Source: JAVVWB01 sp036652335
GTDB taxonomy: Bacteria; Synergistota; Synergistia; Synergistales; Synergistaceae
DNA length: 64,000 nucleotides
Direction: 5' to 3'
NCBI GenBank assembly: GCA_036652335.1
Contig: JAVVWB010000004.1
Coordinates: 1-64,000, forward strand
A program made the position numbers and the translations under genes. Under the pieces are notes generated by a model. It saw only the letters and a list, made by a program, of their open reading frames with translations. It ran no database searches and was not told the origin of the DNA. Each line of letters opens with the position of its first letter. Position 1 is the stretch's first letter. This document shows, in pieces, positions 1-6,656 of this stretch.

Positions 1-2
1 GG

Positions 3-152
3 GGCGTAGGTGTAAAGTATCAGTACACACCAGCAATCGCATTCATGCTCGCATATGATTCAGTAGATTACGGTGATCAGGGACGTACAAAGGAAGCAGC
101 TACATACGGTAAAGATAACCTCGTAATCTTCCGTACAACAGTTAAGTTCTAA
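3..152 (+). CDS. C-terminal end of an outer-membrane beta-barrel protein (partial)
   Basis: The last 49 codons of a gene that begins before the window. The residues alternate as in beta strands and the chain ends in TTVKF followed by TAA. A terminal aromatic residue is the usual signal for Bam-dependent outer-membrane insertion, so I infer a porin-like barrel, perhaps of the SLH-domain porin type common in Synergistota. No SLH domain is visible because the N-terminal part is missing. A strong terminator follows 22 bases after the stop, so this is the last gene of its unit. Codon use is biased (many CGT, CTC and GTA), as in the ribosomal genes here, which suggests high expression. Confidence 0.6.
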   Translation, partial: GVGVKYQYTPAIAFMLAYDSVDYGDQGRTKEAATYGKDNLVIFRTTVKF

Positions 153-173
153 TTTAACTTAATTAACAACAAA

Positions 174-201
174 AACAGAGCCCTTTTGGGCTCTGTTTTT
201 T
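174..201 (+). terminator. Intrinsic terminator after the barrel gene
   Basis: The arm AACAGAGCCC pairs with GGGCTCTGTT around a TTTT loop and is followed by a T run. Confidence 0.9.
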
Positions 202-390
202 CTATGTATCTCCTGTATATTTATCTAATTTAATTTTTTTATTATGTACTTTACAAGTAATTTGTATAAGCAACTTTACACATTTAGCTAACTATTATTT
301 AACACAGTTTTTTGTACAAACATATAAACTTTGGATATTTTTCTCGCAGTGAGAATTAACTATAAACAAGAAAATGAGAGGAGTTTTATA

Positions 391-1164
391 ATGAAGAAAA
401 TTGTATCTGTAATGGCACTTCTTTTGATTGCAATATTTTGTTTCTCCACTTTAGGAAGTGCAGACTCTTTTGACACAGTATTGCAACGTTGGACAAAAAG
501 TAAAAAATTCATTGACCAAGAAGATAAACTCTCGTCAGTAGAGACCTTTGCTACATATTACTCTGCCGAGTTTATTGAAGCATATATTCAAAAAGAAGCA
601 AAAAAAGCTATGTGGACACAGCAAGAAACTGAAGATTATAAGTATAATTTTTTAAAAGCTCTAAGACTCAATGAAATGATTCCTATTCACATTAAATTTA
701 TAAATAATGCTCCTACAATGTACTTAGGCCCATTTGATATATTTGTTAAATTAAAAATAGGAAACAAAACTTATAAGCCTGTAGATTACGATAAAAGATT
801 TAACTTTAAATTCCAAGGTGAAAAAGAAGGTCTAGTTTACTTCCCCCGTTATGATGCAAAAACAGGGAAAGATCTCTTAAAGGGAGTAAAAAATGTAACT
901 TTGGAATTACCTTCAAGTATAACTCCAATCTCTAATGGTAAAGAGATTAAGTTCATGTGGGATGTATATAATGATAACCCATCTAAACTTTATCAGGGTA
1001 AGTCTGCAAACAAATTTGAGACAGATAGGCTTTTACTAAGACTTGATAAGCTTAAGAAAGATAAGGCAGGTCTTGAATCACAATTAAACACCGTAAACCA
1101 AGAAATTGACGTAATACAGAAGAGACTTGATGAACTTACAGAAGTAACAGGCAGTTTATTATAG
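391..1164 (+). CDS. Secreted protein of unknown function with C-terminal coiled coil
   Basis: A protein of 257 residues. I chose the ATG at 391 because GAGAGGAG lies just before it and a clear signal peptide starts there: MKK, then a hydrophobic stretch (about residues 5-18), then SADS as a likely cleavage region. An upstream in-frame start at 331 would bury the signal peptide. The mature part is Lys-rich with many aromatic residues and no recognised catalytic motif. The last 35 or so residues (LLLRLDKLKKDKAGLE onward) have a heptad-like coiled-coil pattern. The gene stands alone between two terminators. I do not recognise the family; a periplasmic or surface structural role is only a guess. 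Confidence 0.65.
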   Translation: MKKIVSVMALLLIAIFCFSTLGSADSFDTVLQRWTKSKKFIDQEDKLSSVETFATYYSAEFIEAYIQKEAKKAMWTQQETEDYKYNFLKALRLNEMIPIHIKFINNAPTMYLGPFDIFVKLKIGNKTYKPVDYDKRFNFKFQGEKEGLVYFPRYDAKTGKDLLKGVKNVTLELPSSITPISNGKEIKFMWDVYNDNPSKLYQGKSANKFETDRLLLRLDKLKKDKAGLESQLNTVNQEIDVIQKRLDELTEVTGSLL

Positions 1165-1182
1165 TTTAGTAAAGAATATAAT

Positions 1183-1237
1183 AAAAAAGAGGGTCACTCA
1201 AACGTACTAATACTACGTTGATGTGGCTCTCTTTTTT
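1183..1237 (+). terminator. Long imperfect-stem intrinsic terminator
   Basis: A stem of about 20 bp with a few mismatches (AAAGAGGGTCACTC... against ...GTGGCTCTCTTT) closes on a short loop near CTAATAC and ends in a T run. It terminates the secreted-protein gene. Confidence 0.8.
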
Positions 1238-1603
1238 ACTTTATTCTTATATGTAAAAATAAATCTAATATAAAACTTTGTATAATATCCAGTTTATTTA
1301 AAAAATTCCTTCCTTTATATATAGTATCATTTTACCTTTAAATTATTTAAACGAGTGTTATATGAAAATAATAAAGAGATTTTAAATCCATATCACCTAG
1401 TAAAAATATATTATTTTATGTTGAATATCTCACTTTGTCTTTTTGATAAAGTTTCTAGATGTTTAAATTTATCTTTTTATAATATTTGTGAAAAGTTGTA
1501 GGGGAGTATGTTTTTTTATCGTAGTTTTGTGAATGAGAAAGATAAAGTAAAGGGTGAGTAGATATAAAATTTGTCAAAGAAGTATTTTTTATTATAAAGA
1601 AAA
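1238..1603. other. Gene-free A+T-rich stretch
   Basis: I see no convincing ORF, RNA or repeat in this stretch. It lies between the terminator of the secreted-protein gene and the 3' end of the SRP RNA on the other strand. Confidence 0.6.
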
Positions 1604-1737
1604 AGTGCTCTTTATTGGAAACCCAGAACCCCCATGGCACCCAAAAGACACCGCTTAATGCTGCTTCCTTCCGGACCTGACATGATTCGCGGGCTTTCGC
1701 CGCATGGGACTGGATTTCCAATAAAAAGCACTTATAA
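1604..1737 (-). ncRNA. ffs: Signal recognition particle RNA (bacterial 4.5S type)
   Basis: The minus strand carries the SRP RNA core GTCAGGTCCGGAAGGAAGCA in the conserved apical S domain, flanked by long complementary arms that form the single rod typical of bacterial 4.5S RNA. The outermost arms (AAGTGCT/AGCACTT plus TTTCCAATAAA and its complement) close the rod at about 1604-1621 and 1715-1733. The RNA binds Ffh and takes nascent membrane proteins to FtsY. The basal stem runs straight into a T run on the minus strand, so the same helix probably serves as terminator. Ends are estimated from the stem and the promoter and are good to a few bases. Confidence 0.93.
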
Positions 1738-1744
1738 CTATGGT

Positions 1745-1772
1745 ATTATACAGTAATATCAAAAAAAATCAA
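1745..1772 (-). promoter_or_regulatory. Sigma-70 promoter of the SRP RNA
   Basis: On the minus strand, TTGATT (1767-1772), a 16-bp spacer and TATAAT (1745-1750) stand about 7 bases before the expected RNA start. Confidence 0.75.
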
Positions 1773-1811
1773 CATAGTTTGCATAATATCTTCTAATGTT
1801 ATAATAACAAA

Positions 1812-1888
1812 TGGCGTGCCTGTGGGGATTCGAACCCCAGACCTTTGCCTTCGGAGGGCAATACTCTATCCAGCTGAGCTACAGGCAC
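1812..1888 (-). tRNA. tRNA-Arg (CCG)
   Basis: A 77-nt cloverleaf on the minus strand. The acceptor arm GTGCCTG pairs with CAGGCAC, the T arm contains GGTTCGAATCC, the anticodon loop CTCCGAA gives anticodon CCG (codon CGG), and CCA is encoded. Confidence 0.95.
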
Positions 1889-1938
1889 AAAGTATAGAGT
1901 CTAGAATTATATCATATTTTTAGTCGGAGAGCATATAT

Positions 1939-2385
1939 ATGGATGATTTGTTTTTTATGAAAGAAGCCCTTTTAGAAGCCCGTAGGGCTATGAAGTTGGG
2001 GGAGATACCTATTGGTGCTGTTGTCGTAAAGGATGGCATCATAGTAGGCAGGGGATACAATCAAAGAAAAATAAACAATTCCCCTTTGGATCATGCTGAG
2101 ATTATTGCTATGAAAGAAGCAGCAAGTAATATAAATAGTTGGCGACTTGACGAATGTACGATGTATGTAACATTGGAACCATGTGTAATGTGTGCAGGTG
2201 CTTCCGTTCAGTGTAGGCTGGGAAAAATTGTCTATGGTGCAAGAGACGCCAAAGCAGGTGGAGTGGGTTCTCTGTACGATATTCCCTCAGATTCTAGAAT
2301 GTATCACAGGTGCTGTGTCGTTAAGGGAGTATTAGAACGTGAATGTGCAGAACTTTTAGCAGAGTTCTTTAGGAAAAAGAGGTAA
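1939..2385 (+). CDS. tadA: tRNA-specific adenosine deaminase
   Basis: A 148-residue cytidine/deoxycytidylate-deaminase-fold enzyme. It carries the zinc site HAE (H52, proton-shuttling E54) and PCVMC (C82, C85). TadA deaminates the wobble adenosine of tRNA-Arg(ACG) to inosine so that it can read CGU, CGC and CGA. The length and motif spacing match bacterial TadA, and the motif region AGASVQCRLGKIVYGARDAKAGG is typical (given here as two parts, AGASVQCRLG and KIVYGARDAKAGG). A weak GGAGAG precedes the ATG. It lies among tRNA genes, next to the divergent tRNA-Arg(CCG), which reads the remaining CGG codon; together they fit a normal Arg decoding set. Confidence 0.95.
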   Translation: MDDLFFMKEALLEARRAMKLGEIPIGAVVVKDGIIVGRGYNQRKINNSPLDHAEIIAMKEAASNINSWRLDECTMYVTLEPCVMCAGASVQCRLGKIVYGARDAKAGGVGSLYDIPSDSRMYHRCCVVKGVLERECAELLAEFFRKKR

Positions 2386-2402
2386 TTTTCTCTCATTTAT
2401 TT

Positions 2403-2431
2403 TTGACACTTTAAGTGCAATACGATATAAT
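2403..2431 (+). promoter_or_regulatory. Consensus sigma-70 promoter for the tRNA-Ser genes
   Basis: TTGACA (2403-2408), a 17-bp spacer and TATAAT (2426-2431): both hexamers are perfect. It sits 28 bases before the first tRNA-Ser. Confidence 0.9.
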
Positions 2432-2459
2432 CTCTTGCGGTACTAATTCTACTCCTCAT

Positions 2460-2552
2460 GGAGGGGTGGCCGAGAGGTCGAAGGCGGGCGACTCGAAATC
2501 GTCTTGGCGGTGCTGAGCTGTCACGTGGGTTCAAATCCCACTCCCTCCGCCA
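2460..2552 (+). tRNA. tRNA-Ser (CGA)
   Basis: A 93-nt class II tRNA with a long variable arm. Acceptor GGAGGGG pairs with TCCCTCC, the T loop is GTTCAAAT, the anticodon loop CTCGAAA gives anticodon CGA, and CCA is encoded. Confidence 0.95.
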
Positions 2553-2587
2553 TTTTACCAATAAAATTTAATATCTTTTCTTTATGC

Positions 2588-2676
2588 GGAGAGTTGTCCG
2601 AGTGGTCTATGGTGAACGGTTGGAAGCCGTTTGCGGTGTTGAGCCGCCAGAGGTTCAAATCCTCTACTCTCCGCCA
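2588..2676 (+). tRNA. tRNA-Ser (GGA)
   Basis: An 89-nt class II tRNA. Acceptor GGAGAGT pairs with ACTCTCC, the anticodon stem AACGG/CCGTT holds loop TTGGAAG (anticodon GGA), and CCA is encoded. The last 11 bases are repeated at 4188-4198, which marks this gene as the likely integration site of the neighbouring islet. Confidence 0.95.
2666..2676 (+). repeat. Left copy of 11-bp direct repeat (putative attachment core in tRNA-Ser)
   Basis: ACTCTCCGCCA is the 3' acceptor strand plus CCA of tRNA-Ser(GGA). The same 11 bases occur at 4188-4198, and both are followed by A/T tracts. Confidence 0.55.
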
Positions 2677-2805
2677 ATTTTTTTCACTTCATTTCAACCT
2701 TGTTCAGAATAACACACAAACTAGGCTATTACTCACAAAACCCCACTTTTATTTTATTTGACTGTTCACTATTGTTCACATTATAATAGTTCAAACCACG
2801 TGCAA

Positions 2806-2937
2806 ACCGTACAACAAACCGTACAACGTTTTTGTTTTGGTGTCTTTGAGATATAAAAAAGCACCGTACAACACCGTACAACGAAGTGTATTGTTTTTGA
2901 CTTAGCATTGCAATTGCTTGTTTATGCACCGTACAAC
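2806..2937 (+). repeat. Five direct copies of a 10-bp repeat (ACCGTACAAC)
   Basis: Exact copies of ACCGTACAAC lie at 2806, 2818, 2863, 2873 and 2928, all in the same direction. Four form two close pairs (12 and 10 bp start to start) and the fifth stands alone. They begin 130 bp inside the tRNA-Ser end of the islet. The arrangement resembles arm-type binding sites of tyrosine integrases near an attachment core; plasmid-iteron or regulator sites are alternatives. An ORF that crosses them on the other strand looks like a by-product of the repeats. Confidence 0.7.
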
Positions 2938-3019
2938 GCGCGTACTCGCTTTTTACCATGGTAGGGTGCTTATATGTCAAATATTTTCGTTTTAAAGTTT
3001 GTTAATAGGAGTTTTGTTT

Positions 3020-3043
3020 AAAAAGCTATATATATAGCTTTTT
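3020..3043 (-). terminator. Palindromic terminator after the Abi gene
   Basis: AAAAAGCTATA and its complement TATAGCTTTTT form a near-perfect palindrome that could terminate in either direction. It lies 28 bases past the stop of the minus-strand Abi gene. Confidence 0.6.
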
Positions 3044-3070
3044 GATTCCTATTTGAATATTGTAAAATGT

Positions 3071-3832
3071 TTAATAAATTCCATGCTTTTTTAAATCGTT
3101 AAAGATAGAGTCAATTCTCTGATTGTAAAGTTCTTGATAGTTAAAAAAATGATTGTTTGAGTATGTTTCATGGCTACTAGGTGAAACCCAACTAATTAGT
3201 TTAAGTAATCGATTGTGTTTTTCTAAAAATAAGGTATGTAATGTATTTAAAGATTGTGTGTTGTCAAATCCTATTCCTTCGTGATGAAAAATTCTGTTAC
3301 GTAATTTTTTAGCCCAGTTAATTTCGTTTAATATTTCTCCTTTTGTCTTTTTTGTATTAGGAAATAATTTATTTTTTATTGGAGTCCAAAAAAATAAAGG
3401 GTCATTATTATTACTTCGTTCACCAAGAATTGAGTACCAAACCCCAAAAGATAAACGGGAAACAATATCACCGGGAATAATAGGTCTTGTTAGGATTTTT
3501 CTGTTTGCGTCTTTTACAGCCTCAGAAATTTTATTCATTGTTTCTTGATTTTTAGGCATCCATAAATACCACTGACAAGGATTATTGTCTTGAAGAAGAG
3601 ATTTACTTTTTTGTATATAAAAATCACTTAATAAGTTATAGATTTTATTTCGCAGACAAATTTCTAAAACATTCAAGGTTGAATAAATTAGAGAAGTTGC
3701 AGACTGAACAGCATAGTATATTATGACTAAATTTTCATTTGATTTGTTTGATAAGAAATATTTGTGTTTTTCTAGTTTTTCACGGGAAATATTATTAAGG
3801 GATTCTGTAATTTTTAGTTCTTTATCAGTCAT
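3071..3832 (-). CDS. Abi_2 (AbiD/AbiF-like) HEPN-type abortive-infection protein
   Basis: I chose the ATG at 3832 (253 residues) because AAAGGTG lies 8 bases before it; an in-frame GTG four codons upstream overlaps that site. Near the C-terminus is LRNRIFHHEG, an R-x4-H motif (RNRIFH) of the HEPN superfamily, whose members are often metal-independent RNases. The segment RLSFGVWYSILGE is the characteristic central block of Abi_2 proteins, and an N-terminal helical part includes a second Arg-Asn pair (LRNKI). Abi_2 proteins are known from abortive-infection phage defence in lactococci. Here the gene is the only protein of a tRNA-Ser islet and is transcribed away from a small-RNA unit 62 bp from its start. 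RNase activity and defence function are inferred from the family. Confidence 0.8.
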   Translation of the reverse strand: MTDKELKITESLNNISREKLEKHKYFLSNKSNENLVIIYYAVQSATSLIYSTLNVLEICLRNKIYNLLSDFYIQKSKSLLQDNNPCQWYLWMPKNQETMNKISEAVKDANRKILTRPIIPGDIVSRLSFGVWYSILGERSNNNDPLFFWTPIKNKLFPNTKKTKGEILNEINWAKKLRNRIFHHEGIGFDNTQSLNTLHTLFLEKHNRLLKLISWVSPSSHETYSNNHFFNYQELYNQRIDSIFNDLKKHGIY

Positions 3833-3893
3833 TTTTTGTGTCACCTTTCAACCTTTTTACGTTGTATTTTATGTGTTTTTAGGTATTATATGC

Positions 3894-3923
3894 TTTACAA
3901 ATCATTTCTTTTTTTTGTATACT
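3894..3923 (+). promoter_or_regulatory. Promoter of the islet small RNA
   Basis: TTTACA (3894-3899), an 18-bp spacer and TATACT (3918-3923), pointing away from the Abi gene. Transcription would start near 3930. Confidence 0.6.
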
Positions 3924-3929
3924 TTCAGT

Positions 3930-4017
3930 GTTAGACCTCGGGATGGCTGTCAGTAATGATAAAATGCCGAGTGTTCGAAGAGTATCCGCCGACCTTTTTA
4001 GGTTGGCGGTTTTTTTG
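3930..4017 (+). ncRNA. Putative small structured RNA divergent from the Abi gene
   Basis: A promoter and a strong terminator frame about 88 bases with no plausible ORF. The stem CTCGG/CCGAG (3937-3941 with 3967-3971) can form. GGAT (3941-3944) can pair with ATCC (3984-3987), an alternative or pseudoknot pairing. The final hairpin CCGCCGACCT/AGGTTGGCGG has a TTTT loop and an 8-T tail. Structured RNAs named abiF have been reported beside Abi_2 genes, and this unit has the right position, but I cannot confirm the family by eye. It may act with the HEPN protein, for example as antitoxin or guide; that is inference. Confidence 0.6.
3986..4017 (+). terminator. Strong intrinsic terminator of the small RNA
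   Basis: Ten-base arms CCGCCGACCT (3986-3995) and AGGTTGGCGG (4000-4009) pair with one G-T wobble around a TTTT loop, followed by eight T. Confidence 0.92.
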
Positions 4018-4242
4018 TTTAATCTCGTGTTCACTTAGAAATCACTTGTTATAGTATATTATGCCGTTTGGTATAGTCGTTGCAATAAACAATTTTATTT
4101 ATTCTTTTTAATAATTAAGATTTATTTAATAGCTTTATCTTTCAATAAAATTACTGTAGATATGTATTCACTACGAAATACGACAAAACTCTCCGCCATT
4201 TTTATACCCTTTGACTTTTCAAAAAAATATCTCAAAAAACTA
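4018..4242. other. Gene-free stretch with the right end of the islet
   Basis: A+T-rich and without a credible gene. It contains the right copy of the 11-bp attachment repeat at 4188-4198. I found no copy of the 10-bp islet repeat on this side. Confidence 0.5.
4188..4198 (+). repeat. Right copy of the 11-bp direct repeat (putative attachment site)
   Basis: ACTCTCCGCCA, identical to the 3' end of tRNA-Ser(GGA), followed by a T tract. The bases before it do not form a tRNA, so this is a partial copy as expected at the far end of an integrated element. Confidence 0.5.
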
Positions 4243-4272
4243 TTGTATTTATTTATATATGTATGCTATACT
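4243..4272 (+). promoter_or_regulatory. Promoter of rpsB-tsf
   Basis: TTGTAT (4243-4248), an 18-bp spacer and TATACT (4267-4272). This leaves a 5' leader of about 95 bases before rpsB, in which I see no clear S2-binding structure. Confidence 0.6.
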
Positions 4273-4375
4273 TGGGAGCGGTGTATAACACACACAAATG
4301 TGGATTGTAAAATTGTTGCCAAAATGGTGTTTTTACAAGAAGAAGCATTTGGAGGAAAAAACAGGAGGGATTCAC

Positions 4376-5203
4376 ATGGGAGTAGTAAGTATGAAACAGC
4401 TTCTTGAATGTGGTGTTCACTTTGGACATCAGACAAGACGTTGGAACCCGAAGATGAAACCATTCATCTTCACAGAACGTAACGGCATTTACATCATCGA
4501 TCTTCAGAAGACAGTCAAAGGACTTGAAAAAGCTTATGACTTTGTCCGTGAAGTATCAAAATCAGGCGGAAATATCCTTTTCGTAGGTACAAAACGCCAG
4601 GCACAGGATCCTATTCGTGACGAAGCTCTTAGAGCAGGTCAGTTCTTCATTAATCAACGTTGGCTTGGTGGACTTCTCACAAACTTTGCTACAATTCGCC
4701 GTCGTGTAATGCGTATGGTCGAACTCCAGACAATGGAAGCAGATGGATCAATCAATAAGTACCCCAAGAAAGAAGTCATTCTTCTCCGTAAAGACCGTGA
4801 AAAGCTCGAAAAGAACCTTTCTGGTATTAAGGATATGAAGAATATTCCTGATGCTCTCTTTATTATTGACCCACGTCGTGAGGATATTGCAATCCTTGAA
4901 GCACGTAAGCTCAATATCCCTATTATTGCTATTGTTGACACAAACTGCGATCCTGATTTTATCGACTTCCCAATCCCGGGTAACGATGATGCAATCCGTG
5001 CAATTGAGCTCGTAGTAAGCCTTATGGCTGATGCCTTTATTGAAGGTCGTCAGGGACAGGATTCTAAAGTTGCAGTAGAAACAGAAGAAGTTGCAACAGA
5101 AGAAGTTGTCGTATCAGAAGCTGTTGAAGTTGTTGCCGAAGAAAGCGACAAGAAGACAGTAAAGACAATGGAAGAGCAGAAGGGCTGGAAGGAGAGTAAA
5201 TAG
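4376..5203 (+). CDS. rpsB: 30S ribosomal protein S2
   Basis: 275 residues. The ATG at 4376 follows AGGAGGG and gives the standard N-terminus MGVVSMKQLLECGVHFGHQT; further upstream in-frame ATGs lack a ribosome-binding site. The S2 signatures RRWNPKMKPFIF, GTKRQAQ, QRWLGGLLTN and PDFIDFPIPGND are all present. S2 binds the 30S body-head junction late in assembly. After the core (about residue 230) comes an acidic tail rich in Glu and Val, a common S2 extension. It forms an operon with tsf, whose ATG follows one base after its stop. Confidence 0.98.
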   Translation: MGVVSMKQLLECGVHFGHQTRRWNPKMKPFIFTERNGIYIIDLQKTVKGLEKAYDFVREVSKSGGNILFVGTKRQAQDPIRDEALRAGQFFINQRWLGGLLTNFATIRRRVMRMVELQTMEADGSINKYPKKEVILLRKDREKLEKNLSGIKDMKNIPDALFIIDPRREDIAILEARKLNIPIIAIVDTNCDPDFIDFPIPGNDDAIRAIELVVSLMADAFIEGRQGQDSKVAVETEEVATEEVVVSEAVEVVAEESDKKTVKTMEEQKGWKESK

Positions 5204-5204
5204 T

Positions 5205-5801
5205 ATGGCAGAAATTACAGCAGCACTTGTATCAGAACTTCGCGCACGTACATCAGTAGGTATGATGGATTGCAAAAAAGCACTCGTTTCATGTGAAGGT
5301 GATATTGAAAAGGCAGTTGACTTTCTTCGTGAAAAGGGACTTGCTAAAGCAGCAAAGAAAGCCGATCGTAATGCTGCTCAGGGCATGATTTTCTCATACA
5401 TACACAACAATGCAAAGCTTGGAGTCCTAGTAGAGCTTAATTGCGAAACAGACTTCGTTGCACGTACAGAAGAATTCCAGAAACTTGGACACGAAATTGC
5501 AATGCATATAGCAGCAGCAAACCCCACATATATTAAACCAGAAGATGTCCCTGCTGATGTAATTGCACACGAGACAGAAGTTATTAAGGCTCAGGCTCTT
5601 GAAGAAGGTAAGCCAGAGAAGATGCTTGATAAAATCGCAGAAGGTCGTATTAACAAATTCTACGAGGAAAACTGCTTGCTCGAACAGAAATATATTCGTG
5701 ACCCAGAAGTAAAGATTAAAGACCTTCTAATCGAAGGAATTGCAAAAATTGGTGAAAACATGCAGATTCGCCGTTTTGCACGTTTCATAATAGAAGCTTA
5801 G
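5205..5801 (+). CDS. tsf: Elongation factor Ts (short form)
   Basis: 198 residues, the nucleotide exchange factor for EF-Tu. The N-terminal UBA-like domain (ELRARTSVGMMDCKKAL) and the core motifs LVELNCETDFVART and IRRFARF are intact. It is much shorter than the E. coli protein (about 280 residues) and lacks most of the second core repeat, as in Thermus and other short EF-Ts forms. GGAGAG before the ATG and direct linkage to rpsB are as usual. A terminator follows. Confidence 0.97.
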   Translation: MAEITAALVSELRARTSVGMMDCKKALVSCEGDIEKAVDFLREKGLAKAAKKADRNAAQGMIFSYIHNNAKLGVLVELNCETDFVARTEEFQKLGHEIAMHIAAANPTYIKPEDVPADVIAHETEVIKAQALEEGKPEKMLDKIAEGRINKFYEENCLLEQKYIRDPEVKIKDLLIEGIAKIGENMQIRRFARFIIEA

Positions 5802-5810
5802 TTATGTTTT

Positions 5811-5842
5811 TTAACGAGGGACTCGTTCCCTCGTTTTTTTTT
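5811..5842 (+). terminator. Intrinsic terminator of rpsB-tsf
   Basis: AACGAGGGA (5813-5821) pairs with TCCCTCGTT (5827-5835) around CTCGT and is followed by a long T run. Confidence 0.93.
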
Positions 5843-5874
5843 AAATTTTTATTCTTGGAGAGGAGTTTTTTGCT

Positions 5875-6585
5875 ATGGAGCGTAAGTATAACAGAGTCTT
5901 GCTTAAACTTTCTGGAGAAATTCTTGCTGGTGATGCACACTTTGGACTTGATTATGATGCAATTAACGGTATCTGTGAACAAATTGTTGATGTCGCAAAG
6001 GAAGGTATTTCAATTACAATGGTTGTGGGTGGAGGTAATATTATTAGAGGTGCCCAAACTATAAGGATAGAAAGAGCTCAGGCGGACTATATGGGTATGT
6101 TGGGTACTGTTATTAACGCTCTTGCTCTTCAAGATAGTCTTGAAAGGTTGGGTCAACCTACTAGAGTCCAATCCGCTATAGAGATGAGACAGGTTGCAGA
6201 GACGGTAATTAGACGTAGAGCAATTCGTCATCTTGAAAAGGGTAGAATTGTAATTTTTGCGGCAGGAACAGGTTCTCCGTATTTCTCAACAGATACAACT
6301 GCGGCGTTAAGAGCTTCCGAAGTCGGTGCTGATTGTGTAATTAAAGCAACGAAAGTTGATGGCATATACGATAAGGACCCAGCAAAGTATCCTGATGCAA
6401 AGAGATTGCCAAAGATTTCCTATATGGATGCAATTAGACAGCAGTTGGGTGTTATGGATGCGGCAGCCTTTTCTCTCTGCCAAGAGAACAACATTCCCAT
6501 TGTAGTTTTTGATGTGCTTAAAAAAGGTAATTTACGCAAACTTTTAATTGAAAATCAAGATATTGGATCAGTCGTTTCTAATTAA
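5875..6585 (+). CDS. pyrH: Uridylate kinase
   Basis: 236 residues of the amino-acid-kinase fold, which phosphorylates UMP to UDP. Motifs seen: LKLSGE near the start (phosphate binding), VVGGGNIIRG, the conserved MGMLGTVINALALQ block, and STDTTAALRASEVGAD, with KVDGIYDKDP typical of bacterial UMP kinases. It is usually a hexamer activated by GTP and inhibited by UTP. GGAGAGGAG precedes the ATG. The gene sits in the common rpsB-tsf-pyrH-frr order, here split from tsf by a terminator. Confidence 0.97.
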   Translation: MERKYNRVLLKLSGEILAGDAHFGLDYDAINGICEQIVDVAKEGISITMVVGGGNIIRGAQTIRIERAQADYMGMLGTVINALALQDSLERLGQPTRVQSAIEMRQVAETVIRRRAIRHLEKGRIVIFAAGTGSPYFSTDTTAALRASEVGADCVIKATKVDGIYDKDPAKYPDAKRLPKISYMDAIRQQLGVMDAAAFSLCQENNIPIVVFDVLKKGNLRKLLIENQDIGSVVSN

Positions 6586-6656
6586 CTATTTTTTTTCCAA
6601 ATATCTGCTATTATATATAAAGTTATAACAAATAATATTATTAAGGAGTGATCTGC

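Larger units (their letters stand above)
2677..4198. mobile_element. Putative tRNA-Ser genomic islet without an integrase
   Basis: The segment lies between the 3' end of tRNA-Ser(GGA) and a second copy of its last 11 bases. It holds five 10-bp repeats (2806-2937), an Abi_2/HEPN gene on the minus strand and a divergent small-RNA unit. On both sides are core genes (tRNA, tadA; rpsB). No recombinase gene is present, so it is either a decayed element or a passenger moved by an integrase encoded elsewhere. The short repeat alone could be chance; the combined layout makes integration the better reading. Confidence 0.5.

Noticed and set aside
1455..1721. An 88-codon ORF on the minus strand
   Set aside because: It overlaps the SRP RNA gene; its N-terminal half is simply the translated RNA.
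2806..2937. The repeats as a CRISPR array
   Set aside because: The units are only 10 bp, spacing is irregular (10, 12, 45 and 55 bp start to start), and no cas gene is near.
2729..2980. An 83-codon ORF on the minus strand next to the islet repeats
   Set aside because: It has no ribosome-binding site or recognisable composition, and its internal VVRF duplication simply follows from the DNA repeats.
3930..4017. The islet RNA as a tRNA remnant or a known riboswitch
   Set aside because: It contains a TTCGAA like a T loop, but no acceptor or anticodon stem can be folded. I could not match TPP, SAM, fluoride, preQ1 or glycine riboswitch cores, and no gene follows the terminator.
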